Below are positions 8,465 to 16,544 of a stretch of DNA of 44,219 bases, one piece after another. The stretch lies in assembly GCA_013334925.1 (NCBI GenBank), contig JAAXWP010000019.1, forward strand, positions 1-44,219, written 5' to 3'. Positions within the stretch are counted from its first letter, which is position 1; every line of letters begins with the position of its first letter. Position numbers and translations under genes: made by a program. Source of the stretch: Chlorobiaceae bacterium. GTDB taxonomy: Bacteria > Bacteroidota > Chlorobiia > Chlorobiales > Chlorobiaceae. The notes below the pieces were generated by a model. It was not told where the DNA came from and made no database searches. It was given only the letters and a program-made list of their open reading frames with translations.

Positions 8465-9504
8465 GTCATACCGCCCGGGTATGTCCTGCAGGTGGTGACG
8501 GCTGCCGGCCATTGCCTCAGAGCGGATCTCCCAGGTTCAGGAAAGCGATGGCGTTTCTCCTTGCCGTGCCGCTGCTGCTCGGTGTGTCACTGCTGGTCGG
8601 TCCGTCAGGGATCGGTCTGCCGGACAGCTCCACTCCATCCGGACAGGCCATTCTTTCGCTCCGGTTCGGAAGGTTTTTCATGGGGATCATGGTCGGTGCG
8701 GCACTTTCGGCTTCAGGTACCGTTTTTCAGGCGATCCTGCGTAATCCACTGGCTGAACCCTATGTGCTCGGCGTGAGCGGTGGCGCGGGTCTTGGCGCTG
8801 CGCTGAGCATACTGATCGGGGGATCGCTGCTCGGTGCCGTCGGGCTCCCGGTCACGGCGTTCATCTTCGCCGTACTGACGCTCATGGCCGTCTACGGCAT
8901 AGCCGGTCAGGGGGGTGGTTCACCTTCGGTATACAGCCTGATCCTGAGCGGAGTCATCATCAGCGCCATCTGTTCGAGTGTCATCATGTTCCTTGTTTCG
9001 ACGGCGGATATCGACGGTATGCACACCGTCGTCTGGTGGATGCTTGGCAACCTCCAGCCAGGTGATCTTCGTGAGCAGCTCGTTCCGCTATTTTTCATCA
9101 CCGTGGCCGTTGGTTTGCTCTGGATGCTCGCTCCTTCGCTGAATATTCTGACCCTCGGTCGCGATATGGCTCATTATCGGGGCCTCAACGCCAATTTCGT
9201 GATACTGGCAAGCCTGCTTCTTGCAACCCTGCTTGCCGCGACAGCCGTGTCGATGGGTGGGATGATCGGTTTCGTTGGCCTCATTGTTCCTCATGTGATG
9301 AGGGCTCTGTTCGGTCCCGACCATCGCTGGCTCGTGCCTGCTTCAGCGATTGGCGGCGGAGCCTTTCTCGTACTCTGCGACGCAATAGCCCGGAGTGTGA
9401 TGGCGCCAGTCGAAATTCCCGTTGGTGTCGTCACGGCACTGTGCGGAGGTCCTTTTTTTCTTGTCATTCTTCGCAGGAAGATGAGCAATGCCTGGATCGC
9501 GTGA
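8461..9504 (+). CDS. btuC: Vitamin B12 ABC transporter permease BtuC
   Basis: This FecCD-family permease has about 347 residues and around ten hydrophobic segments. Family landmarks are LRFGRFFMGIMVGAALSASGTVFQAILRNPLAEPYVLGVSGGAGLGA, SLILSGVIISAICSS, WWMLGNL, MGGMIGFVGLIVPHVMR and the C-terminal PVEIPVGVVTALCGGPFFLVILRR. The start is a GTG that overlaps cobO by four bases; a first internal ATG would remove part of the leading helix. The initial 30 residues are basic and unusually long for the family. It forms the membrane pore for BtuF-bound corrinoid with BtuD, whose gene overlaps its end. The B12 rather than siderophore substrate is inferred from the surrounding genes. Confidence 0.9.
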   Translation: MSHTARVCPAGGDGCRPLPQSGSPRFRKAMAFLLAVPLLLGVSLLVGPSGIGLPDSSTPSGQAILSLRFGRFFMGIMVGAALSASGTVFQAILRNPLAEPYVLGVSGGAGLGAALSILIGGSLLGAVGLPVTAFIFAVLTLMAVYGIAGQGGGSPSVYSLILSGVIISAICSSVIMFLVSTADIDGMHTVVWWMLGNLQPGDLREQLVPLFFITVAVGLLWMLAPSLNILTLGRDMAHYRGLNANFVILASLLLATLLAATAVSMGGMIGFVGLIVPHVMRALFGPDHRWLVPASAIGGGAFLVLCDAIARSVMAPVEIPVGVVTALCGGPFFLVILRRKMSNAWIA

Positions 9505-10777
9505 AATGAGTACCAACGCTCTTTCTTTCAGAAATGTCTCCGCCGGTTACCGCAATCGCCCGGTTCTGCGTGGTGTCGGGTTCGAGATCGGCGAAGGGGA
9601 GTTCGTCTCGGTGATCGGCCCGAACGGTTCCGGAAAAAGCACCATGCTGAAGACTGCCACCGGTCTTATCCGGCCTGATGAGGGAAGGGTGGAGCTGTTT
9701 GGCCGGGATGTGGCTTCGCTGAAGCCGCGCGAGCGCGCCTCCCTTATCGGCGTCGTTCCACAGAAGCTCGACTCTCCGATGGCTTTCACGGTCTCCGAGA
9801 TCGTCATGTTCGGACTTGGTTCGACTGGCAGACCATGGGGTATGCATGGATCGAAGGAGCTCGACAGCGTCGAGCGGGCGATGATCTACACCAATGTGCT
9901 CGACCTGAAGGACCGGATGTTCAACGAGCTGAGCGCAGGCGAGCAGCAGCGTGCGGCTCTCGCCATGGCGCTTGTCCAGGAGCCTCGCATCATCATGCTC
10001 GACGAGTCCATCGCGCATCTCGACATCAACCACAGCCAGGAGGTGCTCAGGATCCTGATGAACATCAACCGTGAACGCAGGATCACGGTACTGCTCGTGA
10101 GCCACGACCTGAATCTCGCTGCCCAGATCGCCGATCGCCTGCTGCTGATGGAGAACGGACGGCTTGTCATGAACGGCTCTCCGGGCGAAGTGATGCAGGA
10201 GGAGCTGCTCAGCAGTGTATACGGATGCGAACTCCGGGTACGGCGTGATCCCTTCGGCGGTCATCCAGTCGTCACCGGCGCGCTCGACACGGCGTTGCGG
10301 CGACCGGCTCTGCGTAAACGTCTGCATGTCATCGGTGGTGGCGGGTCCGGCATCGAGCTCTTCAGACGCCTCTCCATCGAAGGGTTCGAGGTCTCTGCCG
10401 GGGTGCTCAACCAGCTCGATTCCGATGCCGAGGCTGCACGAGCCCTCGACATACCCTGCGCCCTGGAACAGCCGTTTTCGGCTATCGGCAACGAAGCCTT
10501 CGAGGAGGCCCGTCTGATGGTCTCCGAGGCAGACGGAGTTGTGGTCAGCGCCGTTCCGTTCGGTTCAGGCAATGTGGTGAACCTGGAACTCGCGGCAGAT
10601 GCCCTGCGGGCCGGCAAGCCGGTATGGATGGCGTCGGGGATCGCGGCAAGAGATTATACGGTAGACAAGGCTGCGACGCTTGCTGCAGAACGACTCCGGA
10701 ATGACGGAGCTGTCGAGTGGAGCGGCATTCATGAACTGATGACTCGCCTCGAGCGGGACATCAAGAATCGTCAATGA
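9488..10777 (+). CDS. btuD: BtuD-type ABC ATPase fused to an extra C-terminal Rossmann-like domain
   Basis: Residues 1 to about 260 form a FecE/BtuD-type ATPase: Walker A GPNGSGKST (44-52), signature LSAGEQQR, Walker B IIMLDES and switch histidine in LLVSHDLNLAA. It powers corrinoid import with BtuC and BtuF. The usual family length is about 250-260 residues; this protein has 429. The additional 155 residues (about 275-429) begin with HVIGGGGSG, a glycine-rich dinucleotide-type loop, and contain VVVSAVPFGSGNVVNLELA and GKPVWMASGIAARDYT, which look like a nucleotide- or cofactor-binding alpha/beta domain. No catalytic residues are obvious. ATG 9488 has a good ribosome site (AGGAAG, seven-base spacing); ATG 9506 is an alternative. 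It overlaps btuC and cbiR. Confidence 0.88.
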   Translation: MPGSREMSTNALSFRNVSAGYRNRPVLRGVGFEIGEGEFVSVIGPNGSGKSTMLKTATGLIRPDEGRVELFGRDVASLKPRERASLIGVVPQKLDSPMAFTVSEIVMFGLGSTGRPWGMHGSKELDSVERAMIYTNVLDLKDRMFNELSAGEQQRAALAMALVQEPRIIMLDESIAHLDINHSQEVLRILMNINRERRITVLLVSHDLNLAAQIADRLLLMENGRLVMNGSPGEVMQEELLSSVYGCELRVRRDPFGGHPVVTGALDTALRRPALRKRLHVIGGGGSGIELFRRLSIEGFEVSAGVLNQLDSDAEAARALDIPCALEQPFSAIGNEAFEEARLMVSEADGVVVSAVPFGSGNVVNLELAADALRAGKPVWMASGIAARDYTVDKAATLAAERLRNDGAVEWSGIHELMTRLERDIKNRQ

Positions 10778-11583
10778 TGAAGTTTCAGCGTTATCCATTC
10801 CGACTTGGCACCACCTCCTATATCGTGCCTGACGAGATCATTCCCAACGTTCGTTACCTGGCGGGAAGAGTCCAGGATATCGAACTGGTGCTGTTCGAAT
10901 CGGATGAATTCAGCAACCTTCCTTCGGAGGGAGACATTTCACAGCTGGTCGAACTGGCAGGAGCGAACGACCTCACCTACTCGGTCCATCTGCCTCTCGA
11001 CGTCTATCTCGGCCATCCTGATCGACACGAGCGAGAGCGCTCGGTCGGCAAGTGCCTGAGGATCATAGAGCTGGTTCAGCGGCTGCCGAAATCTGCGTAT
11101 GTCATGCATTTCGAATCAGGTCCCGGGGTGGACATCAACGCCTTTACACCCGATGAAACTGCAGGTTTCGTGGCGGGGCTGAGGGATTCGTCCGGGATGC
11201 TGCTTGGCGGATGCAGTGAGCCTGCCGGGATGTTCTGCGCAGAGAATCTGAACTACCCGTTTGAAACGGTCTGGCCGGTAGTCGAGGAGTCGGGGTTTTC
11301 CGTCACGCTCGATGTGGGGCACCTCGAGTATTACGGTTTTCCGGTAGGCGAGTACCTCGACCGGTACCTGAAGCGGGCGAAGGTGCTGCACATGCATGGG
11401 ACGACTGAAGGGCGGGATCACAACTCACTTGCCTTCATGCGCACGGAAGCGCTTGACCTCGTTGTCGAAGCTCTTGCGAAACTTGAAGCTGCAGGAGAGC
11501 ATGAGCGGGTATTCACGCTCGAGATCTTTTCTCAAGCCGATCTTGAGTCCTCTGTGACCGCGCTCCAGCGATACCTCCGCTGA
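10774..11583 (+). CDS. cbiR: CbiR-like cobamide remodelling enzyme (AP-endonuclease-2/xylose-isomerase-like TIM barrel)
   Basis: The 269-residue protein has a TIM-barrel pattern of the AP endonuclease family 2 superfamily: FRLGTTSYIVPDEIIPN at the start, TYSVHLPLDVYLG, YVMHFESG, ENLNYPF, VTLDVGHLEYYG, LHMHGTTEGRDHNSL and FTLEIFS near the end. The histidines, glutamates and aspartates at the strand ends fit a metal site. CbiR was described in Akkermansia as an enzyme of this superfamily that cleaves the nucleotide loop of cobamides so that a new lower ligand can be attached. The start overlaps btuD by four bases and follows the importer genes, which suits remodelling of imported corrinoids by the CobU/T/S genes further on. 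A generic sugar-phosphate isomerase is the alternative. Confidence 0.75.
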   Translation: MMKFQRYPFRLGTTSYIVPDEIIPNVRYLAGRVQDIELVLFESDEFSNLPSEGDISQLVELAGANDLTYSVHLPLDVYLGHPDRHERERSVGKCLRIIELVQRLPKSAYVMHFESGPGVDINAFTPDETAGFVAGLRDSSGMLLGGCSEPAGMFCAENLNYPFETVWPVVEESGFSVTLDVGHLEYYGFPVGEYLDRYLKRAKVLHMHGTTEGRDHNSLAFMRTEALDLVVEALAKLEAAGEHERVFTLEIFSQADLESSVTALQRYLR

Positions 11584-11584
11584 A

Positions 11585-11601
11585 GCCTCAACGGGTGAGG
11601 C
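11585..11601. terminator. Short stem-loop between convergent cbiR and usher genes
   Basis: GCCTCA (11585-11590) and TGAGGC (11596-11601) flank a five-base loop, starting just after the cbiR stop and overlapping the last codons of the convergent usher gene. The gap between the genes is only four bases. The helix is short and has no T-run, so it is a weak candidate for a bidirectional stop signal. Confidence 0.25.
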
Positions 11602-14272
11602 CATTGGTCAGCGTGCCGGGAGCGCCAGTCGCGGTCACGGACGAAACCTCCCCGATATCGAGGTCGATGCCGTTCAGATAGTCGCCTTTGATGATGACTT
11701 CACGTCCGAGCGTACGACCGACCGGCACTCCGGCGACCGATACCACCCTGATTCGATAGGCGCCTGACAGCAGGCCGTCGGTGCGGTAGTCTCCGAACTC
11801 ATTGCTTCTTGCGCTCGCGGCGACCCGATTCTGTGCATCGAGTACTTCGAGGATGACGTTGCCTATTCCGTTGCCTTTACGGTCGACAACCCGTCCGTCG
11901 ATGCCATACATGGCACGGACAGGAATGTTCACGTTTGTGACCGCTCCGTTTCTGACCTCCACAAGCATACGTTTACGCTCGGCGGACAATTCGATCGGGA
12001 GGTTTTCGGTATCGACCATCACCGTGTAGAGTCCTGGCCTGAGATTGCCGACGAAGAACGACCCGTCGATCTGGCGCTGGTCGAGTCGCCGGCCATCGAG
12101 CAGGATGCTCACGTCGTTGATATCCGATGAGGTTAGTTTCGTATCGCCGTCGATGGCGATCTTTCCTGCAAGTCCGCCGCGAGTCGTGGTGATGGCGCTC
12201 CGGTCGATCGCGAATGGCCTGATGCCGGAAAAACCAAGGTCCCAGCTCAGCGTACAGGCGAAGAAGTGGCGGGACAATGGTGGCATGATGAACTCCGAAT
12301 ACTCGCTGGTCGTGACGAGGTTCTGGGCGAGGGTCATGTTCCAGCTGTACTGCAGGGCGACTCTGAGTCCGGCATTGAAATACCTGATCCATTTTCCGGT
12401 AAACCCGGTCTCCTTTCCTGACCGTGAGGTGCCCAGTTCGACCATATTGAAACGGCTGTTTCTCGGATACCAGTCGAAGTAGGCCGCCACCAGGTTATTT
12501 CCCGTTTTGAACGCGTGTTCATAGAGCACTCTCGCACTCAGGTTGTCCCGCAGGCTCTTGTTCCATTCCGCGGAACCGACACCTGATTCGTGTATGAACC
12601 TGAGGTATGAGGTCGGGGAGAAGGTCTGGTCAATCTCGTAACGGTAGTGGCTGTTTTCATTCGGTACGGCCGAGAGTCTCAGATTGCTCCATGGGGAGAT
12701 ATAGGCTCCGGGGAGCAGGAATCGACGTGTTTCGATCTCATTTTCACGCGTTTTCCTGCCATAGACCAGCAAGGTTGCCTGTTCGATCGGATTGGCGGTG
12801 AATCTGAGCCACTGTTGTGTCTGCTGCTGGGTGCCCGCAACACCGAAGTCATGGTCATTCCATTGTGACAGATAGGAGACTGACCAGCCTTTTCCGTGTC
12901 CATCGACCCGCAGATCGGTTGCATACCGGCTGTTTGCCTGTGTGCCGTAAAGCGAGGTGGCCCAGTTTTTCCCGAGTGACAGAATCGAACCGACGGAATA
13001 TTCACCGGACGCGGAAACGGGGTTGTATTGTGCAGACGCATCGAGTGTGAGCCGGTCGTTCAGGCCATACTGCACCTGTGCATATCCGGTTCCGGAGTCC
13101 GGAGTCGTTTTGTCGAGATCAGTGAGCGGATTTCCGGCACGTCCGAATCCGCTTCGTATGAGCAGCTCCCCACCAGGCAGGCTTCCGTTCATCACCGATT
13201 GGGTATAATCGAGAATCGCGACCGGTTTTTCGGCCGGTGACCGTTCATAGACATACACTTCGGTCCTTCGCAGATCGGCACCCATTCGCACATTCTGGAA
13301 CGCGAACCGTCCGTCGAGCCGGATACGCACTCTCGCCACGATTTTACCATCGAATCGAAGTTCCGCTATGCCCGCAGCCGGACCACTGCCTTCGATGGTG
13401 CGGTACATGTTCCGGTTGAGTGAGACGAAAAGATCGGTTGACGAACGGCCGGAAGTGTCGAGATAATCGAGTATGCTCCGGTTGTTCCACCCGACCTGTA
13501 TGCCGGTGAAGTCATTGTTCACCGATTCGGGGGAGATGAGGTTCGTACCGGTACCGATCCTGATGGCAAATCGGTCATTGAAAGAGGTCCAGTGGTAGCG
13601 GAGCAGCTCCATCTGTTTCGACGGATCTCCTTCAGCGTCGATGTCCCAGACTCCGTTGACAAGACGGCCTCCGGCCTGTATCTGCAGGGAGTTCGAGGAG
13701 AGCCCCTTGAAGTCACGCTGGGCGCCTGCGTCGATCGACAGGAACGACAGTGATCCACCGGGAGCCGAGATGTCGGGCACCGGAGCCGGAAGAGCACCGC
13801 TCTTTTTTGCATCCCTCGCAGGTGACCAGGGGATGTCGAGCGAAGCGGCGAACTGGCGCTGGTCGAATACGGCTTTCACGAAAAATGCCTTGCCAAGTGA
13901 AGAGAAGGAGATGTAGGGCTCCGTTTCGAACGTCTTGAGCTGACTTCTGTCGAACGTGAGGGTACCGACCGTGGTGGAGAACGTTACCGTTTGCTCTTTT
14001 GTGCCAGATGGCTCTTTGAGGCCGCTCTGTCCGATAAAGAGGGCATAGGGTATCCAGTAGTCGCCGGCCGATTGGTAGAGCACCAGATCACCAACGTTTC
14101 TGCGGTTGACGATGAGTCCTGCGGCGAGAGGTTCTTCTCCGCCTTTTGCCGATACGGCGACTGGCTGAACCGTAGTGGCCTCAGCCAGGAGTGGAGATGT
14201 TTCCGGAACGACCTGGACAAGGACAGCGCACAGGCAGGCAATTCGCAGATAGCGTCGGGGATGGCTTCGCAT
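11588..14272 (-). CDS. Outer-membrane usher of a chaperone-usher pilus
   Basis: The product is 894 residues, the size of ushers, with a signal peptide ending near PLLAEA. GLIVNRRNVGDLVLYQSAGDYWIPYALF suggests the N-terminal domain. A long central region of alternating polar and aromatic residues follows, with LPGGELLIRSGFGRAGNP and GYAQVQYGLNDRLTLDASAQY, typical of usher barrels. IDGRVVDRKGNGIGNVILEV near the C-terminus is a carboxypeptidase-regulatory-like beta domain, as in usher C-terminal domains. It would secrete and order pilin subunits delivered by the chaperone gene 24 bases upstream. Similarity is to the divergent CS1/alternate usher groups rather than FimD/PapC, which lowers certainty. 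No sign of breakage. It runs against the B12 genes on both sides. Confidence 0.75.
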   Translation of the reverse strand: MRSHPRRYLRIACLCAVLVQVVPETSPLLAEATTVQPVAVSAKGGEEPLAAGLIVNRRNVGDLVLYQSAGDYWIPYALFIGQSGLKEPSGTKEQTVTFSTTVGTLTFDRSQLKTFETEPYISFSSLGKAFFVKAVFDQRQFAASLDIPWSPARDAKKSGALPAPVPDISAPGGSLSFLSIDAGAQRDFKGLSSNSLQIQAGGRLVNGVWDIDAEGDPSKQMELLRYHWTSFNDRFAIRIGTGTNLISPESVNNDFTGIQVGWNNRSILDYLDTSGRSSTDLFVSLNRNMYRTIEGSGPAAGIAELRFDGKIVARVRIRLDGRFAFQNVRMGADLRRTEVYVYERSPAEKPVAILDYTQSVMNGSLPGGELLIRSGFGRAGNPLTDLDKTTPDSGTGYAQVQYGLNDRLTLDASAQYNPVSASGEYSVGSILSLGKNWATSLYGTQANSRYATDLRVDGHGKGWSVSYLSQWNDHDFGVAGTQQQTQQWLRFTANPIEQATLLVYGRKTRENEIETRRFLLPGAYISPWSNLRLSAVPNENSHYRYEIDQTFSPTSYLRFIHESGVGSAEWNKSLRDNLSARVLYEHAFKTGNNLVAAYFDWYPRNSRFNMVELGTSRSGKETGFTGKWIRYFNAGLRVALQYSWNMTLAQNLVTTSEYSEFIMPPLSRHFFACTLSWDLGFSGIRPFAIDRSAITTTRGGLAGKIAIDGDTKLTSSDINDVSILLDGRRLDQRQIDGSFFVGNLRPGLYTVMVDTENLPIELSAERKRMLVEVRNGAVTNVNIPVRAMYGIDGRVVDRKGNGIGNVILEVLDAQNRVAASARSNEFGDYRTDGLLSGAYRIRVVSVAGVPVGRTLGREVIIKGDYLNGIDLDIGEVSSVTATGAPGTLTNGLTR

Positions 14273-14296
14273 GGAGGAGTATGGAAAGAGCCGGTT

Positions 14297-15133
14297 TCAG
14301 GGAAACACCTTTTCGATAGTCCGGTTGCCGATTTTTCCGGCAAGGGCGATCACAATGCCTTCGCGGCTGCCGGTGATCTCGAGCTTTTCCATGATGGTTC
14401 TGCGATGTCCGGGAAGCACGGGGGTACTGTGCAGAGATCCTGATGCGATAAGGCCGGGTGGTGTGACACCGCTTTTCTGTTTTGCAAGATACTCTTTCAT
14501 GGCTTTGAAGCCGGGGAAGGTTCCCGATTTCCAGATGGTGTAGTCACCGGTCAGGCGGGTATGGATGTTCCCGGTATTGTGGATGACAGCTTTGATGGTC
14601 ATGGCCGGTTTGTCGAACGTCAGGCTTTCCAGATCTGCGGATTCATGCTTCGCACCGCTGACTCCATAAACGGCCATTCCGTAGCGGAACAGTACCTTGA
14701 CGGCACCACCATCGGTATTGGTATTGTCGTCGCCCTCTTCACTCAGGTAGATCATGGCTCTGTGCTCTCCAGGCTCGGGTATGACCGCAGGCCTTACGGA
14801 GTAGCGGATAACCTGGCTTGCTCCGGGTTCGAGCCTGAAGGTCACCGGGCTGATGAGCATCCATCGGTCGAGTGACTGAAGGTCGCCGGGAATGAGTTTT
14901 ACCCGGTTCTGTTCATCGAGCGTCCAGTTGTAGACCTCAACCTTGACGTTGACGGTCTCTTTTTTCAGATTCTGCATCCTGATCGAACCGTTGACCGGCT
15001 TGTTTTCGATCGTGAGCTCGATCATGCTCGGAGAGATCGCGATCTGGCCGGGCGGAGCTTCTGCAGCACGGGCCTGGCTTGAGCCTGCGGTCAGGAGTAA
15101 GGAGAGAATGCCGTGGAGGAGCGTGCGCTTCAT
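14297..15133 (-). CDS. Periplasmic pilus chaperone (PapD-like)
   Basis: The 278-residue protein has a signal peptide (cleavage near ARA-AEAPP) and two immunoglobulin-like domains. The first has IAISPSMIELTIENKPVNGSIRMQN, then VEVYNW, RWMLISPVTFRLEPGASQVIRYSVRP and HRAMIYLSEE, which is the classical order of PapD-like chaperones (strand A1, F1/G1 edge and the R-x-x-I/M-Y-x-x-E strand). The second domain starts near LFRYGMAVYG. It would hold pilin subunits in the periplasm by donor-strand complementation and pass them to the usher. It is slightly longer than the 230-250 residues usual for the group. The gene starts 15 bases after the third pilin-like gene and ends 24 bases before the usher gene, indicating one operon. 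Confidence 0.82.
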   Translation of the reverse strand: MKRTLLHGILSLLLTAGSSQARAAEAPPGQIAISPSMIELTIENKPVNGSIRMQNLKKETVNVKVEVYNWTLDEQNRVKLIPGDLQSLDRWMLISPVTFRLEPGASQVIRYSVRPAVIPEPGEHRAMIYLSEEGDDNTNTDGGAVKVLFRYGMAVYGVSGAKHESADLESLTFDKPAMTIKAVIHNTGNIHTRLTGDYTIWKSGTFPGFKAMKEYLAKQKSGVTPPGLIASGSLHSTPVLPGHRRTIMEKLEITGSREGIVIALAGKIGNRTIEKVFP

Positions 15134-15147
15134 GAGGTCCGGTATGA

Positions 15148-15684
15148 TTATATGATGGTGACGTTGATGGTGACGGTAGTCCCGGTTGAGGTGTAGGTGC
15201 CTGAACGGGATGTGCCTGAGAGGTCGAGGGTCATGTTGGCATAGCCCGAATAGAGCTTGCTGCTGCTGCTGTAACTTATCGAGCTTGTCGTTATCGAGGT
15301 GACGGTCACGTTTGAAACCGTTGTCGATACGCCCGATTTGGCCAGTGTCGGGCGAGTGATGGTGTAGGTCGCGGTTATGTTTCTTTTAGAATTGGTATCT
15401 GAATATGTCCAGAAGAGCAGACCGGTTTTGGTGATGGTTGTCGTACCATCGGTCAGGCTTATGGTTGTTCCTGAAACATCTCCACCGTCGAGCGTCGAAG
15501 TGCCTGACCATCTGGTGTGAGGCTGAGCAGCGGCAAGCCCGAAATCAGCCGCCGTGAGCGTGACCGAAACGTTTTTCCCTGATATTATTGCCGTGTGGGC
15601 AGGGCGCGGAGAAAGTGACAGCAGAGCCAACGTAAGAAGTGGAACGGATGTTAACTGCATGAACCGGCGATAAGTCTTTTTCAT
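15148..15684 (-). CDS. Putative minor or tip pilin subunit
   Basis: The product of 178 residues starts at the ATG at 15684 (MKKTYRRFMQL); an upstream in-frame ATG at 15726 adds 14 residues before a clear signal peptide (VPLLTLALLSLSPRPAHT). The mature part is almost entirely serine, threonine and valine in alternating patterns, predicting beta strands, and ends in TYTSTGTTVTINVTII. That resembles the final strand of chaperone-usher pilins and of the two paralogous pilins upstream. It has no cysteine. Except at the C-terminus it does not resemble the other two subunits, so it may be a tip adhesin, an initiator or an anchor. The position directly before the chaperone gene supports an assembly substrate. 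Assignment rests on context and composition. Confidence 0.6.
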   Translation of the reverse strand: MKKTYRRFMQLTSVPLLTLALLSLSPRPAHTAIISGKNVSVTLTAADFGLAAAQPHTRWSGTSTLDGGDVSGTTISLTDGTTTITKTGLLFWTYSDTNSKRNITATYTITRPTLAKSGVSTTVSNVTVTSITTSSISYSSSSKLYSGYANMTLDLSGTSRSGTYTSTGTTVTINVTII

Positions 15685-15736
15685 GCAGATTCTACCTGTT
15701 CCGTTGCTGGAGATGGGGGAGTTCACGGTTGAAATA

Positions 15737-16357
15737 TTACAGGGTTATGGCCGTAATCGTGATGGTGCCGGTATAGTCACCAGCAAGAGATGTATTTGCG
15801 AAATTCAGGCCCATAAGTACGTCACCCATGGTGGCGTCACCCTTCTGGATGCCGTTCAGATTTGTCGAGATCGAGCTGCTTGCAGACGATGAAGAGGCTC
15901 CATCGACAAGTACCTGGAGCTTGGATACTCCTATGGTCGAAGATGTGGCGCCCTTGACCAGGGTTGATGGCCCGGCCACGCTGACACTCGCTTTGCCTGT
16001 GGCAGAGAAGCCTCGAACTGCCCAGACATTTCTGAGCGTCAGCGTGATATCCGTACCTCTCAGAGCCGAAAGGTCGGCGTCGGAGATGGTGCTTGTCGTC
16101 AGCGCCCCGGATCCGTCAATCGACTGATCGGTACCGCTCAGGTTTGACTGCGAATAGCTGCTGTGCTCGTGACTTTCACCCTGGCCGGCAAGGCCGAGAT
16201 TAATATTGGTGAAATAATCAAGGATGATGACATCCGGAACCGATATGGTGATGGTAGAATATCCGGTGCCTGTCTGGGTTGCAGCCAAAGCTGGTGTTGA
16301 TGGGACAGCTGCCAGCATGGCTGCTGCGAAAGCGAATGCCCGAATCGTCTGTTTCAT
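15737..16357 (-). CDS. Putative pilin subunit B, paralogue of pilin A
   Basis: The 206-residue protein has a signal peptide (MKQTIRAFAFAAAMLAAVPSTPALA) and a mature domain almost collinear with the upstream pilin. It shares VPDVIILDYFTNINLGLAG, WAVRGFS-TGKA, STIGVSKLQV, GIQKG-AT-GDV-MGLNF and the C-terminal GDYTGTITITA. The alternating hydrophobic pattern at both ends fits donor-strand exchange between subunits. It has no cysteines, so the fold lacks the disulphide found in many pilins. The gene follows a strong terminator placed after pilin A, so it is probably expressed at a lower level by read-through or from its own promoter. It is 52 bases ahead of the third subunit gene. Confidence 0.68.
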   Translation of the reverse strand: MKQTIRAFAFAAAMLAAVPSTPALAATQTGTGYSTITISVPDVIILDYFTNINLGLAGQGESHEHSSYSQSNLSGTDQSIDGSGALTTSTISDADLSALRGTDITLTLRNVWAVRGFSATGKASVSVAGPSTLVKGATSSTIGVSKLQVLVDGASSSSASSSISTNLNGIQKGDATMGDVLMGLNFANTSLAGDYTGTITITAITL

Positions 16358-16472
16358 GTGCTGCCATCGTTGTGGTTGAGTTAAATTTAATGATGTTTGG
16401 CGATATTCAAGGGTTTTAAAATGAGAATTGGCGTGATTTTTATTCCCTGATCAATGGCGGCAGGACAATAAA

Positions 16473-16497
16473 AAACCCCGGGTATCAGCCGGGGTTT
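16473..16497 (-). terminator. Rho-independent terminator after pilin A
   Basis: AAACCCCGG (16473-16481) and CCGGGGTTT (16489-16497) form a perfect nine-pair stem with a seven-base loop. Read on the minus strand it is followed by a T-rich tract (TTTTTTATT counting the end of the stem). It lies 48 bases after the pilin A stop codon and 116 bases before the pilin B start, so it separates the major pilin from the rest of the cluster. Confidence 0.85.
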
Positions 16498-16544
16498 CCG
16501 ATGACGGGTCGCATACTTATTTACTCAAACCGCATCACCAGGTA

